From Sinorhizobium kostiense (GTDB lineage: Bacteria > Pseudomonadota > Alphaproteobacteria > Rhizobiales > Rhizobiaceae), in assembly GCF_017874595.1 (NCBI RefSeq), contig NZ_JAGILA010000001.1:372001-436000 (forward strand): a stretch of DNA of 64,000 nt, in the 5' to 3' direction. Every line of letters begins with the position of its first letter. Within the stretch, counting starts at the first letter, position 1. The position numbers and the translations under genes are program-made. This document shows positions 1-8,301 of the stretch, piece by piece. The notes below the pieces were generated by a model that was not told where the DNA came from, searched no databases, and worked only from the letters and a program-made list of their open reading frames with translations.

Positions 1-817
1 CGTCCGAATGCCCCTTTTCGTCGCCGGCGATGAGTTCTGCATAGTTGAAGTCATCGCCCGTATACATGCGCACGCCTCGCGGCAATTGCCGCCGCATCAC
101 GATTTCCTTCTCTTTCGAGAGAAGCGAAATCTTGATGCCGCCAACCTTGGCCGCATGCGCCGCGATCACTTCGAGGCAGGTCTTCATCGCCTCCACGTGG
201 TCGCCACTGCCCCAATAGCCTTCGAGTGCGGGATCGAACATTTCACCGAGCCAATGGATGATCACCGGCTCCTTCACCTGCGAAAGGATGCGCCCATAGA
301 CGCGGATATAGTCGTCCGGCCCCCTGGCAGCGGCGGCGAGCGCCCGGCTCGCCATCAGGACAATGCGGCCGCCTTCCGCCTCCACGGCCTCGATCTGGCT
401 CTCGTAGGCCCGAATGATGTCGTCGATCGAGACGTCGGGGCCGGGCGCCAGATGATCGGTGCCGGCGCCGCAGGCAATCAGCGCGCCCGGCCGGCCACGC
501 GCTTCGGCCAGCGCCCGCCGGATGAGTTCGCGCGCCTCCAGCCAGCCGAGCCCCATGCCGCGCTGGGCCGTGTCCATTGCTTCGGCGACGCCGAGGCCGA
601 GGTCCCACAAACGATGGCGGAACGCGAGCGTGCGCTCCCAGTCGATCGCCGGCGTCAGCCAGGGATCATTATCGGCCAGGGGATCGGCGACGACATGCGC
701 GGCGGCGAAGGCGACCCGCGGAAACGCTGCGGCATCGCGCTTCTGCAATGGAATCGGACTGCCGGTAAGCTGATATGGAACGAGCTTGCCTTCGAGCGGA
801 AGATCGAGACTCACCAT
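1..817 (-). CDS. DUF993 family protein (dihydrodipicolinate synthase-like), 3' end cut by window
   Basis: The visible 272 residues begin MVSLDLPLEGKLVPYQL and read as a TIM-barrel aldolase/lyase of the DUF993 family, related to dihydrodipicolinate synthase. The C-terminus lies outside the window. The ATG at 817 follows the stop of the upstream oxidoreductase by 3 bp, with GGAG in that gene's last codons, so the two genes are co-transcribed and probably translationally coupled. DUF993 genes commonly sit with Gfo/Idh oxidoreductases and sugar transporters. A role in cleaving a keto-deoxy intermediate of the imported carbohydrate is inferred from this setting; the substrate is unknown. An overlapping plus-strand frame at 8-1315 is judged a shadow of this gene and the next. 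Confidence 0.8.
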   Translation of the reverse strand, partial: MVSLDLPLEGKLVPYQLTGSPIPLQKRDAAAFPRVAFAAAHVVADPLADNDPWLTPAIDWERTLAFRHRLWDLGLGVAEAMDTAQRGMGLGWLEARELIRRALAEARGRPGALIACGAGTDHLAPGPDVSIDDIIRAYESQIEAVEAEGGRIVLMASRALAAAARGPDDYIRVYGRILSQVKEPVIIHWLGEMFDPALEGYWGSGDHVEAMKTCLEVIAAHAAKVGGIKISLLSKEKEIVMRRQLPRGVRMYTGDDFNYAELIAGDEKGHSD

Positions 818-820
818 CGC

Positions 821-1969
821 TCAGAACTCCAGTTCCGGAACGTCGAGCCAGCGGCGCTCGGCCCAGGACTTCAAGCCCAACTCGGCAAGCTGCACGCCCT
901 TGGCGCCGGCCTCGAGGCCATAGGGCCAGGGGCCGTCCTCGGCGACGTGGCGCAGGAACATCTCCCATTGCGCCTTGAAGCCGTTGTCGAAGACCTGCGT
1001 GTCCGGCACTTCGTCCCAGGTCTGGTAGAAATCGATCCCCTGCGGCTGATCCGGATTCCAGACCGGCTTGGGCGTGTTGACGCGGTGCTGGGTCCAGCAT
1101 TTCGTGAGCCCTGCGACGGCCGAGCCGTGCGTGCCGTCGACCTGGAAGGTGACGAGATCGTCACGACGGACCCGAACCGCCCAGGAGGAGTTGATCTGGG
1201 AAATGACTCCCCCGTCGAGTTCGAAGGTTGCATAGGCGGCGTCGTCCGTGTCGCAGTGATAGGCGCGGCCCTGCTCGTCGATGCGGGTCGGGATATGAGT
1301 GGCGCCGAGGCATGAGACGGCCTTGACCTCGCCAAAGAGATTGTCGAGCACGTAACGCCAGTGGCAGAGCATATCGAGGATGATGCCGCCACCGTCCTTC
1401 TTGCGGTAGTTCCAGGAGGGACGCTGGGCCGGCACGCCCCAATCGCCCTCGAAGACCCAATAGCCGAATTCGCCGCGCACCGAGAGTATTTTGCCGAAGA
1501 AGCCGGAGTCCCTCAAAAGCGCCAGCTTGCGAAGGCCGGGCAGGAAAAGCTTGTCCTGCACAACGCCGTGCTTCAGGCCTGAGGCGCGGGCCTTGCGCGC
1601 CAGATTGAGCGCGGTCCGCAGATCATCTGAAATCGGCTTTTCGCAATAGACATGCTTGCCGGCGTCGAGCGCCCGGCCAATCAGTTCGGCGCGCATGAGA
1701 GTCGTGCCGGCGTCGAAGAATATCTGGTTCTGCGGATCGGCAAGCGCCGCGTCGAGGTCGCTCGACCAGCGGGCAATGTCATGGCGCTTGGCCAATTGCT
1801 CGATCTTGTCTCGGTTGCGGCCGACGATGATCGGGTCGATCTCCAGCCGATCACCGGACGCAAGCGCGATGCCGCCCTGGTCGCGGATCGCCAGAATTGA
1901 GCGCACCAGATGCTGGTTATAGCCCATGCGGCCGGTGACGCCGTGCAGAATAATCCCTAAGCGCGCCAT
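821..1969 (-). CDS. Gfo/Idh/MocA family oxidoreductase
   Basis: This 382-residue protein has an N-terminal NAD(P)-binding Rossmann region (LHGVTGRMGYNQH near residue 8), the family CEKP motif near residue 110, and a C-terminal oxidoreductase domain. Members oxidise sugars, inositols or sugar acids in the cytoplasm. A strong Shine-Dalgarno (GGGAGGAGAT) precedes the ATG at 1969. It is the first gene of a two-gene minus-strand operon with the DUF993 gene. A candidate TetR operator lies 50-67 bp upstream of the start. The substrate cannot be told from sequence, but the neighbouring sugar ABC importer suggests it acts on the imported compound. The family call is secure. Confidence 0.9.
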   Translation of the reverse strand: MARLGIILHGVTGRMGYNQHLVRSILAIRDQGGIALASGDRLEIDPIIVGRNRDKIEQLAKRHDIARWSSDLDAALADPQNQIFFDAGTTLMRAELIGRALDAGKHVYCEKPISDDLRTALNLARKARASGLKHGVVQDKLFLPGLRKLALLRDSGFFGKILSVRGEFGYWVFEGDWGVPAQRPSWNYRKKDGGGIILDMLCHWRYVLDNLFGEVKAVSCLGATHIPTRIDEQGRAYHCDTDDAAYATFELDGGVISQINSSWAVRVRRDDLVTFQVDGTHGSAVAGLTKCWTQHRVNTPKPVWNPDQPQGIDFYQTWDEVPDTQVFDNGFKAQWEMFLRHVAEDGPWPYGLEAGAKGVQLAELGLKSWAERRWLDVPELEF

Positions 1970-2018
1970 ATCATCTCCTCCCTGCCAGGCAATCGGGGCG
2001 GACCAGCCCTCCCAAGCC

Positions 2019-2036
2019 AGTAACTAAACGGTTACT
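2019..2036. promoter_or_regulatory. Candidate TetR operator, copy 1
   Basis: An inverted repeat AGTAAC-N6-GTTACT lies just upstream of the minus-strand oxidoreductase operon. A near-identical 18-bp site occurs at 2889-2906, on the other side of the TetR gene. Two copies of one dyad flanking a TetR gene and facing two metabolic operons is the arrangement expected of its operators. The assignment is inferred. Confidence 0.6.
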
Positions 2037-2089
2037 TTGTGGCAGAGAGCAACCGCACTTGTCAACATTAAAAACGACATGTCAGCGAT

Positions 2090-2770
2090 TCAGCGGCGGA
2101 TCGACGAAAGCGTCACATGCACGATATGCTGCTTCCAAGCCTCGATATTGGCCTTGTCCGCGAGGTCGCGACCGAAGATCGTCGTCAGCGTATGCTGGTT
2201 CGAGAGGTAGAAATAACCAAGCGCTGCGATCGTCAGATAGACGTTCAGCGGATCGATGTCGGTTCGAAAAAGTCCCTTCGCCTTGCCGCGATCGAGCAGG
2301 CCGGCGAGCTTGTCGATGAAATTCGAATGCAGCTCCTTAAGCCGGGTCGATTGTCGAAGCCAGCGGGCGCGATGCAGGTTCTCGGTACCGAGGAGACTTA
2401 GGAACTCCGGGTGATCGAGGAAATACTTCCAGGTGAACATGGCGAGCTCGGCAACGCCCTGCTCCGGCTCCAAGTCACTGAGATGCAATGATCTTTCTGC
2501 CGACCGGATGCCGATATAGGCTTCCTCGAGCACGGCGAGATAGAGTTGCTCCTTGTCGCCGAAGTAATGATAGAGCATTCGCTTGTTGGTGCCGGCGCGC
2601 TCGGCTATGGCGTCGACCCGAGCGCCGCCAATACCGTTCTCCGCAAACTCCTTGGTCGCCGCCGCGAGGATCGAGGCGCGCGTTCGCTCGGGATCACGCT
2701 GAGCCGGGCGCTCCGCCCCTCCTTCACCGCTTCGTCGTCTGCCTCGAACTCTCGACTGAGCCTTGTCCAT
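2090..2770 (-). CDS. TetR family transcriptional regulator
   Basis: From the ATG at 2770 this is a 226-residue one-domain repressor. The N-terminal TetR helix-turn-helix is clear (AGTNKRMLYHYFGDKEQLY, about residues 52-70) and is followed by an all-helical ligand domain. The ATG at 2770 has GGGAGG six bases upstream; an in-frame ATG at 2815 lacks one. The gene lies between a minus-strand oxidoreductase operon and a plus-strand sugar ABC operon. Candidate operators at 2019-2036 and 2889-2906 suggest it represses both operons and itself until a sugar-derived inducer binds. The ligand is unknown. Confidence 0.85.
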   Translation of the reverse strand: MDKAQSRVRGRRRSGEGGAERPAQRDPERTRASILAAATKEFAENGIGGARVDAIAERAGTNKRMLYHYFGDKEQLYLAVLEEAYIGIRSAERSLHLSDLEPEQGVAELAMFTWKYFLDHPEFLSLLGTENLHRARWLRQSTRLKELHSNFIDKLAGLLDRGKAKGLFRTDIDPLNVYLTIAALGYFYLSNQHTLTTIFGRDLADKANIEAWKQHIVHVTLSSIRR

Positions 2771-2888
2771 CCCGCGCCTCCCGCATCCCATACCCGGAGG
2801 CATTCGACACGACATTGTAATATTTTCTTACAAGATAATGACACTTCCGCGCACAACTGCTTGACAGCATCGATGCTTCCCCATAATT

Positions 2889-2906
2889 TGTAACCAAATA
2901 GTTATT
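2889..2906. promoter_or_regulatory. Candidate TetR operator, copy 2
   Basis: TGTAAC-N6-GTTATT matches the copy at 2019-2036 in both half-sites and shares an AAA in the spacer. It lies between the TetR start and the ABC-transporter start, where it could control both divergent units. Confidence 0.6.
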
Positions 2907-2975
2907 TAATGCAAGAGGACGATCTAAAACCACGCAAGGGAGCGTTGTGGAGGCGCTCCCCAGGGAGGAGGACCA

Positions 2976-4262
2976 ATGACAATGTGGATGACGAGACGCA
3001 GGGTGCTCGCAGGAGGAGCGGCACTTCTATCCTATTCCATGCTCGCTTCGAGCGCGCTTTCGCAGGAAGCTCGTCTCAGGGTGCTCTGGTGGGGTTCTCA
3101 GGCGCGCGCCGACCGCACCAATAAGGTCAATCAACTCTTTCAATCGGAAAACCCGGGCGTCTCGATGAATGGCGAGTTTCTCGGCTGGAGCGACTACTGG
3201 CCGCGCCTTGCGACCCAGGTTGCCGGACGCAATGCGCCCGACATCATCCAGATGGACTATCGCTACATCGTCGAATATGCCCGCCGCGGTGCGCTCGCCC
3301 CGCTCGACGAGTATCTCGGCTCGGTGCTGAAGGTCGAGGATTTCGACAAGGTCCAGATCGAGGGCGGAAGCGTCGACGGCAAGCTCTACGGCGTGAGCCT
3401 CGGCGCCAATTCGGCGGCGATGATGGTCAATACCGTCGCCTTCGAGGAAGCCGGCGTCGATCTGCCGACGCCCGCGACCACCTGGGACGACATGGCGCGG
3501 ATCGGCACCGAGATCACCAAGGCCGGCAAGCGCAAAGGCTTTTACGGCATCGCCGACGGCAGCGGCGTCGAGCCGCTCCTCGAAAACTGGCTGCGTCAGC
3601 GCGGCAAAGCGCTTTTCACCGCGGACGGCAAGATCGCCTATGACGCCAAGGACGCCGCCGACTGGTTCGCCATGTGGGCCGCGATGCGCGAGGCACAGGC
3701 CTGCGTGCCGCCGGACATCCAGGCGCTCGACCAGTACACCGTAGAGACGAGCCCGCTGTCGCTCGGCAAGGCGGCCGCCTCCTATGCCCACTCCAACCAG
3801 TTCGTCGCCTATCAGGGCGTCAACAAGGACAAGCTGAAGCTCAACAACTTTCCGCTGATCGGCAAGGATGCCAAGGGCGGGCATTACCGCAAGCCGTCAA
3901 TGTTCTTCTCGGTTTCGGCTCAGACCAAGGATCCGGAACTCGGCGCCAAATACGTCAACTTCTTCGTCAAGGATCCGAAGGCTGCCGAGATCCTTGGGGT
4001 CGAGCGCGGCGTACCGGAGTCTGCAGCCGTGCGGGAGCAGCTGGCGCCGACGCTCGACGAACTCGGCCGCGCCATGCTCGACTACGTCTCAGGCCTCGGT
4101 GCGCTTGCCGGAGCCCTGCCGCCGCCTCCGCCGAGCGGCGCCGGCGAAGCGGAATTCGCGCTGCGCACCGTCGCCGAACAGGTGGCCTTCGGTCAGCTCG
4201 ATGCGAAACAGGGCGGCGAGACGCTGGTGAACGAGGTTTCGCAAATCCTGTCGCGAGGCTGA
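2976..4262 (+). CDS. Sugar ABC transporter substrate-binding protein (Tat signal)
   Basis: A 428-residue extracellular binding protein of the family-1 (CUT1) sugar class. The N-terminus has a twin-arginine signal (MTRRRVLAGGAA) with cleavage probably after residues ALSQ near position 30. The mature part starts with the usual beta-strand (LRVLWWGSQARAD). GGGAGGAGGA stands just before the ATG; the in-frame ATGs at 2982 and 2988 are possible alternatives. It is the first gene of a plus-strand operon: binding protein, two permeases, two oxidoreductases, ATPase. It should capture a carbohydrate in the periplasm and deliver it to the permease pair. The sugar is not identifiable from sequence. Confidence 0.9.
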   Translation: MTMWMTRRRVLAGGAALLSYSMLASSALSQEARLRVLWWGSQARADRTNKVNQLFQSENPGVSMNGEFLGWSDYWPRLATQVAGRNAPDIIQMDYRYIVEYARRGALAPLDEYLGSVLKVEDFDKVQIEGGSVDGKLYGVSLGANSAAMMVNTVAFEEAGVDLPTPATTWDDMARIGTEITKAGKRKGFYGIADGSGVEPLLENWLRQRGKALFTADGKIAYDAKDAADWFAMWAAMREAQACVPPDIQALDQYTVETSPLSLGKAAASYAHSNQFVAYQGVNKDKLKLNNFPLIGKDAKGGHYRKPSMFFSVSAQTKDPELGAKYVNFFVKDPKAAEILGVERGVPESAAVREQLAPTLDELGRAMLDYVSGLGALAGALPPPPPSGAGEAEFALRTVAEQVAFGQLDAKQGGETLVNEVSQILSRG

Positions 4263-4267
4263 AGGAC

Positions 4268-5224
4268 ATGGCTGCCGTGCAGGATTCCGCCGTAGCCGTC
4301 GGTGCGGGCGCCAAGGCGCGCCCCGCCGCACAGGGCCGCCTGGCCGCCATTTGGACGAAACATGGCGCCGGTTACATGTTTCTCTTGCCATGGCTCGTCG
4401 GCCTCTTCGGTCTGACGCTGGGGCCTGCCATCGCCTCTTTCTATCTCTCTTTCACGAATTTCGACCTGATCCGCTCCGCCGAGTGGGTCGGGACGGCCAA
4501 TTACGTCCGCATTGCCACCGCCGACCCGAAATTCGCCGCCTCGCTCAAGGTGACGGTTCTCTATGTCGTGCTGTCGGTGCCGTTCAAGCTCGCCTTCGCG
4601 CTGCTGGTCGCCATCCTTCTCAATCGCGGCATCAAGGGCCTGACAGTCTATCGCGCGATCTTCTACCTGCCGTCGTTGCTCGGTGGCAGCGTGGCGATCG
4701 CCGTGCTCTGGCGTCAGCTCTTTGCCGGCGACGGGCTGGTCAACAGCCTGCTCGCGCAGTTCGGCATCGAGGGGCCAAGCTGGATCTCGCATCCCGACTA
4801 CTCGATCTGGACGCTCGTGGTCCTGAGCGTCTGGCAGTTCGGCTCGCCGATGATCATCTTCCTCGCCGGTCTTCGCCAGATCCCGACAGACATGTACGAA
4901 GCTGCGAGCCTCGACGGCGCGTCGAAGTTCCGCCAGTTCTACAAGATCACGCTGCCGCTGCTCACCCCCGTCATCTTCTTCAATGCGGTGGTGCAGACGA
5001 TCGAGGCATTCAAGGCCTTTACCCCCGCCTTCATCATCTCCGGCGGCACCGGCGGGCCGATCAATTCGACGCTGTTCTACACGCTCTATCTCTACCAGGA
5101 GGCCTTCGGCAATTTCCGCATGGGATATGCCTCGGCGCTGGCCTGGATCCTCGTGCTGATTATCGGCGTGTTCACCGCCTTCTCGTTTCTCACCTCTCGT
5201 TACTGGGTGCACTACGATGACTGA
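4268..5224 (+). CDS. Sugar ABC transporter permease (MalF/UgpA type)
   Basis: A 318-residue inner-membrane permease with about six hydrophobic segments and the cytoplasmic EAA loop (YEAASLDGASKFRQFYKI, about residues 214-231) that docks the ATPase. Start ATG 4268 lies 5 bp after the binding-protein stop and gives the usual family length; the same frame is open further upstream inside the binding-protein gene, which is not coding. The end overlaps the next permease by 8 bp. It forms half of the translocation channel. Confidence 0.9.
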   Translation: MAAVQDSAVAVGAGAKARPAAQGRLAAIWTKHGAGYMFLLPWLVGLFGLTLGPAIASFYLSFTNFDLIRSAEWVGTANYVRIATADPKFAASLKVTVLYVVLSVPFKLAFALLVAILLNRGIKGLTVYRAIFYLPSLLGGSVAIAVLWRQLFAGDGLVNSLLAQFGIEGPSWISHPDYSIWTLVVLSVWQFGSPMIIFLAGLRQIPTDMYEAASLDGASKFRQFYKITLPLLTPVIFFNAVVQTIEAFKAFTPAFIISGGTGGPINSTLFYTLYLYQEAFGNFRMGYASALAWILVLIIGVFTAFSFLTSRYWVHYDD

Positions 5225-6104
5225 TGCGACCATGAGCACGGTAACCGCCCCGCCCCCGCCGCCGGCCATCCGTCGCAGCCCCTTGAGCTCGACCTTAATC
5301 CATGCGGCGCTGATCGCCGCGTCGATCGCCATGCTCTATCCGCTCCTGTGGATGGTCTCGGCTTCGGTCAGGCCGGAGGATGAGATATTCTCCTCGACAT
5401 CGCTCTGGCCGTCCTCGGTCGATCTCGGCTCCTATGTACGCGGCTGGTTCGGGCTCGACGTCAGCTTCGGCCGTTTCACCTGGAACTCGTTCGTCATCGC
5501 CGTCCTGACGGTGATCGGCAATGTCGTCGCCTGCTCGCTTGCGGCCTATGCCTTCGCCCGGTTGCGCTTTGCCGGCCGCAACTTCTGGTTCGCGATCATG
5601 CTGGGGACTATGATGATCCCCTATCACGTGACGCTGATCCCGCAATATGTGCTCTTTCTCGACCTCGGCTGGGTCAACACGATCCTGCCGCTGGTCGTGC
5701 CGAAATTCCTCGCGAGCGACGCCTTCTTCATCTTCCTGATGGTGCAGTTCTTCCGCGGAATTCCGCGTGAACTCGACGAAGCCGCGATGATGGACGGCTG
5801 CGGCCCCTGGCGCATCTACTGGAAAATCATGCTGCCGCTGTCGCTTCCGGTTCTGGCAACGGCTGCGATCTTCTCCTTCATCTGGACCTGGGACGATTTC
5901 TTCGGTCCGCTGATCTACCTGAACGACATGAACACCTACACGATCCAGCTCGGCCTCCGGACCTTCGTCGACTCGAGCAGCACCTCCGACTGGGGCGGCC
6001 TCTTCGCCATGTCGACGCTGTCGCTCGTGCCGGTGTTCTTCTTCTTCCTTTTCTTCCAGCGCCTTCTGATCGAAGGCATCGCCACCACCGGCATGAAACG
6101 TTAA
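5217..6104 (+). CDS. Sugar ABC transporter permease (MalG/UgpE type)
   Basis: A 295-residue permease with six predicted membrane segments and an EAA loop (DEAAMMDGCGPWRIYWKI, about residues 188-205). It overlaps the preceding permease by 8 bp, as in coupled CUT1 operons. A proline-rich N-terminal stretch precedes the first membrane segment. With the MalF-type partner it makes the heterodimeric channel energised by the ATPase encoded at 8302-9381. Confidence 0.9.
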   Translation: MTDATMSTVTAPPPPPAIRRSPLSSTLIHAALIAASIAMLYPLLWMVSASVRPEDEIFSSTSLWPSSVDLGSYVRGWFGLDVSFGRFTWNSFVIAVLTVIGNVVACSLAAYAFARLRFAGRNFWFAIMLGTMMIPYHVTLIPQYVLFLDLGWVNTILPLVVPKFLASDAFFIFLMVQFFRGIPRELDEAAMMDGCGPWRIYWKIMLPLSLPVLATAAIFSFIWTWDDFFGPLIYLNDMNTYTIQLGLRTFVDSSSTSDWGGLFAMSTLSLVPVFFFFLFFQRLLIEGIATTGMKR

Positions 6105-6121
6105 CGACGGAGAGACGACCG

Positions 6122-7138
6122 ATGACCGAATTGCGTTTCGCCGCCGTCGGCCTCAACCACAACCACATCTATGGGCAAGTGAATTGCCTCATCAGGGCCG
6201 GCGCAAAGCTCGTCGGCTTCCATGAGAAGGACGATGCCCTCGCTGCGGAATTCACTGCCGCCTATCGCGACGTGCCCCGGATCGCCTCGCTCGAGCAGAT
6301 TCTCGAGGACGAAAGCATCGGCCTCATCACGTCGGCCGCGGTCTCCTCCGATCGGGCGGAGCTGGCGATCCGCGCCATGCAGCACGGCAAGGACGTGCTG
6401 GTCGACAAGCCCGGCATGACGAGCCTCGACCAGCTCGCCAAAGTGCGTCGCGTCCAGGCGGAGACCGGGCGGATCTTCTCGATTCTCTATTCCGAGCACT
6501 TCGAAAGCCCGGCAACGGTGATGGCCGGCGAGCTCGTCGCCACCGGGGCGATCGGCGAGGTCGTGCACCTCGTCGGCCTTGGGCCACATCGGCTGCGCAA
6601 GGAAACGAGGCCCGACTGGTTCTTCCGCCGGCAGGACTATGGCGGCATCCTCACCGACATCGCCTCGCACCAGTGCGAGCAATTCCTGTTCTTCACCGGC
6701 GCCAGCGACGCCACCATTCTTTCGGCAAGCGTCGACAATCGCAGCGTGCCCGACATGGCCGAACTTCAGGACACCGGCAACATCCAGCTTTCAACGGGAC
6801 GCGCCACCGGCACGATCCACGTCAACTGGCTGACGCCTGACGGCATGCCGACCTGGGGCGACGGCCGGCTCTTCATCGTCGGAACGACCGGCACGATCGA
6901 GGTCCGCAAGACCGTCGATCTCGCCGGGCGCGCGGGTGGCAACCACCTGTTCATAGCCGACCGAAGGGGCGTCGAGCATATCGACTGTGCGGGCGTCGAA
7001 CTGCCCTTCGGTCACCAGCTTGTTGCGGATATCCGCGACAGAACCGAAACGGCCATGCCGCAGGAACGCTGCTTCAAGGCCATGGAGCTTGCGCTTCAAG
7101 CGCAGGCGATCGCCGAACGAAACCGGGAAACGAACTGA
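6122..7138 (+). CDS. Gfo/Idh/MocA family oxidoreductase
   Basis: A 338-residue protein with an N-terminal Rossmann region (VGLNHNHIYGQV) and a DKPGM motif near residue 98, where most family members have EKP; the lysine is kept. It lies 17 bp after the permease with a GGAGA ribosome site and 1 bp before the next oxidoreductase, so the transporter and enzymes form one transcript. It probably acts on the imported sugar or a derivative; the specificity is unknown. It is only distantly similar to the other two Gfo/Idh proteins here. Confidence 0.88.
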   Translation: MTELRFAAVGLNHNHIYGQVNCLIRAGAKLVGFHEKDDALAAEFTAAYRDVPRIASLEQILEDESIGLITSAAVSSDRAELAIRAMQHGKDVLVDKPGMTSLDQLAKVRRVQAETGRIFSILYSEHFESPATVMAGELVATGAIGEVVHLVGLGPHRLRKETRPDWFFRRQDYGGILTDIASHQCEQFLFFTGASDATILSASVDNRSVPDMAELQDTGNIQLSTGRATGTIHVNWLTPDGMPTWGDGRLFIVGTTGTIEVRKTVDLAGRAGGNHLFIADRRGVEHIDCAGVELPFGHQLVADIRDRTETAMPQERCFKAMELALQAQAIAERNRETN

Positions 7139-7139
7139 C

Positions 7140-8213
7140 ATGAGCGTGAAAACAGTCGCGGTCATCGGCTGCGGAATCGGACGATCCCATATCGTCGAAG
7201 GCTATGTGCCGCATCCGGATAAATTTAGGGTCAAAGCGATCTGCGACCTCGACGAGGAGCGGCTGAAGAGCGTCGGCGAGGAGTTCGGCATCGAACAGCG
7301 TACCACCTCGTTCAAGGAATTGCTTACCGACGAGAGCATCGACATCATCGACATCTGCACGCCGCCGGGGCTGCACGTGGAGCAGGTGCTCGATGCATTG
7401 GCCGCCGGCAAGCATGTGGTCTGCGAGAAGCCCCTCACCGGCTCGCTGAAGGGCGTCGACCGGATCATGGAGGCAGAAAAGCTGGCCCGAGGCGTCCTGA
7501 TGCCGATCTTTCAGTATCGCTACGGCGACGGCATCGAAAAGGCCAAGCGGATCATCGATGCCGGAATTGCCGGAAAGCCTTACGTTGGCACGGTCGAGAC
7601 CTTCTGGTTGCGCACAGCGGAATATTACTCCGTGCCTTGGCGCGGAAAATGGGAGAGTGAACTCGGCGGCGTGCTGGTCACCCACGCGCTGCACCTGCAT
7701 GACATGATGCTGCATCTCATGGGCCCCGTCGCCAAGGTCTTCGGCCGCGTCGCGACGCGGGTCAACGACATCGAGGTCGAGGATTGCGCCTCGGCGAGCC
7801 TCTTGATGCAGAGCGGCGCCTTCGTGTCTCTCTCCTGTACGCTCGGCTCTCAGGAGCAGATCAGCCGGCTGAGGCTCCACTTCGAGAACGTCACCTTCGA
7901 AAGCAGCCATGAGGCCTATGCGCCTGGCAAGGACCCCTGGAAGATCATCGCTGCGAACGAGGCAGTTCAGGCCCGGATCGACGAGGTGATCGGCGACTGG
8001 CAGCCAGTCGCCCCGCGTTTCACCACGCAGATGGCGCATTTCCACGATCACTTGAGCGGCAAGGGTCCGCTTCCCGTCACGAGCAGCGACGCGCGGCGGG
8101 CGCTGGAGCTGGTGACTGCCATCTATCAGTCCGCCGACAGCGGCCAGGAAATAGCGCTGCCGATCGGGCCGGAGAGCCCGAAATACGCCGATTGGCGCGC
8201 GAACACGAGATAA
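7140..8213 (+). CDS. Gfo/Idh/MocA family oxidoreductase
   Basis: A 357-residue NAD(P)-dependent oxidoreductase with a glycine-rich loop (VIGCGIGRSH) and CEKPLTGS near residue 97, followed by a C-terminal substrate domain. Start ATG 7140 follows the upstream stop by one base; the same frame is open further upstream but lies inside that gene. It is the third Gfo/Idh enzyme of the locus. Sets of Gfo/Idh enzymes can perform oxidation-epimerisation-reduction of inositol-like or unusual sugars, which is a reasonable but unproven reading. Confidence 0.88.
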   Translation: MSVKTVAVIGCGIGRSHIVEGYVPHPDKFRVKAICDLDEERLKSVGEEFGIEQRTTSFKELLTDESIDIIDICTPPGLHVEQVLDALAAGKHVVCEKPLTGSLKGVDRIMEAEKLARGVLMPIFQYRYGDGIEKAKRIIDAGIAGKPYVGTVETFWLRTAEYYSVPWRGKWESELGGVLVTHALHLHDMMLHLMGPVAKVFGRVATRVNDIEVEDCASASLLMQSGAFVSLSCTLGSQEQISRLRLHFENVTFESSHEAYAPGKDPWKIIAANEAVQARIDEVIGDWQPVAPRFTTQMAHFHDHLSGKGPLPVTSSDARRALELVTAIYQSADSGQEIALPIGPESPKYADWRANTR

Positions 8214-8220
8214 CCGGCTA

Positions 8221-8267
8221 GAGCGGGATGCGGAAGTGTGTGCGGTTTTCCGGGCCACATCCCACTC
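8221..8267. repeat. Small intergenic palindromic repeat
   Basis: In the gap between the last oxidoreductase and the ATPase gene, GAGCGGGATGCGGAA and the facing TTTTCCGGGCCACATCCCAC form an imperfect 47-bp palindrome around GTGTGTGCGG. The pattern (G-rich arm, GTGTG loop, GGTTTTC) matches a small repeat I recall as common between genes in rhizobia. It may form mRNA secondary structure inside the operon. Confidence 0.6.
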
Positions 8268-8301
8268 CAACCTATTGGAATCCGCAGGGAGGATTTGCGC
8301 A

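Noticed and set aside
8..1315. Long plus-strand open frame of 435 codons
   Set aside because: It is antisense to the DUF993 and Gfo/Idh genes, which have clear family motifs; its residues (Arg/Ala/Gly-rich) match no domain.
3027..3884. Minus-strand open frame of 285 codons
   Set aside because: It is the antisense shadow of the ABC binding-protein gene, which has a Tat signal, ribosome site and operon context.
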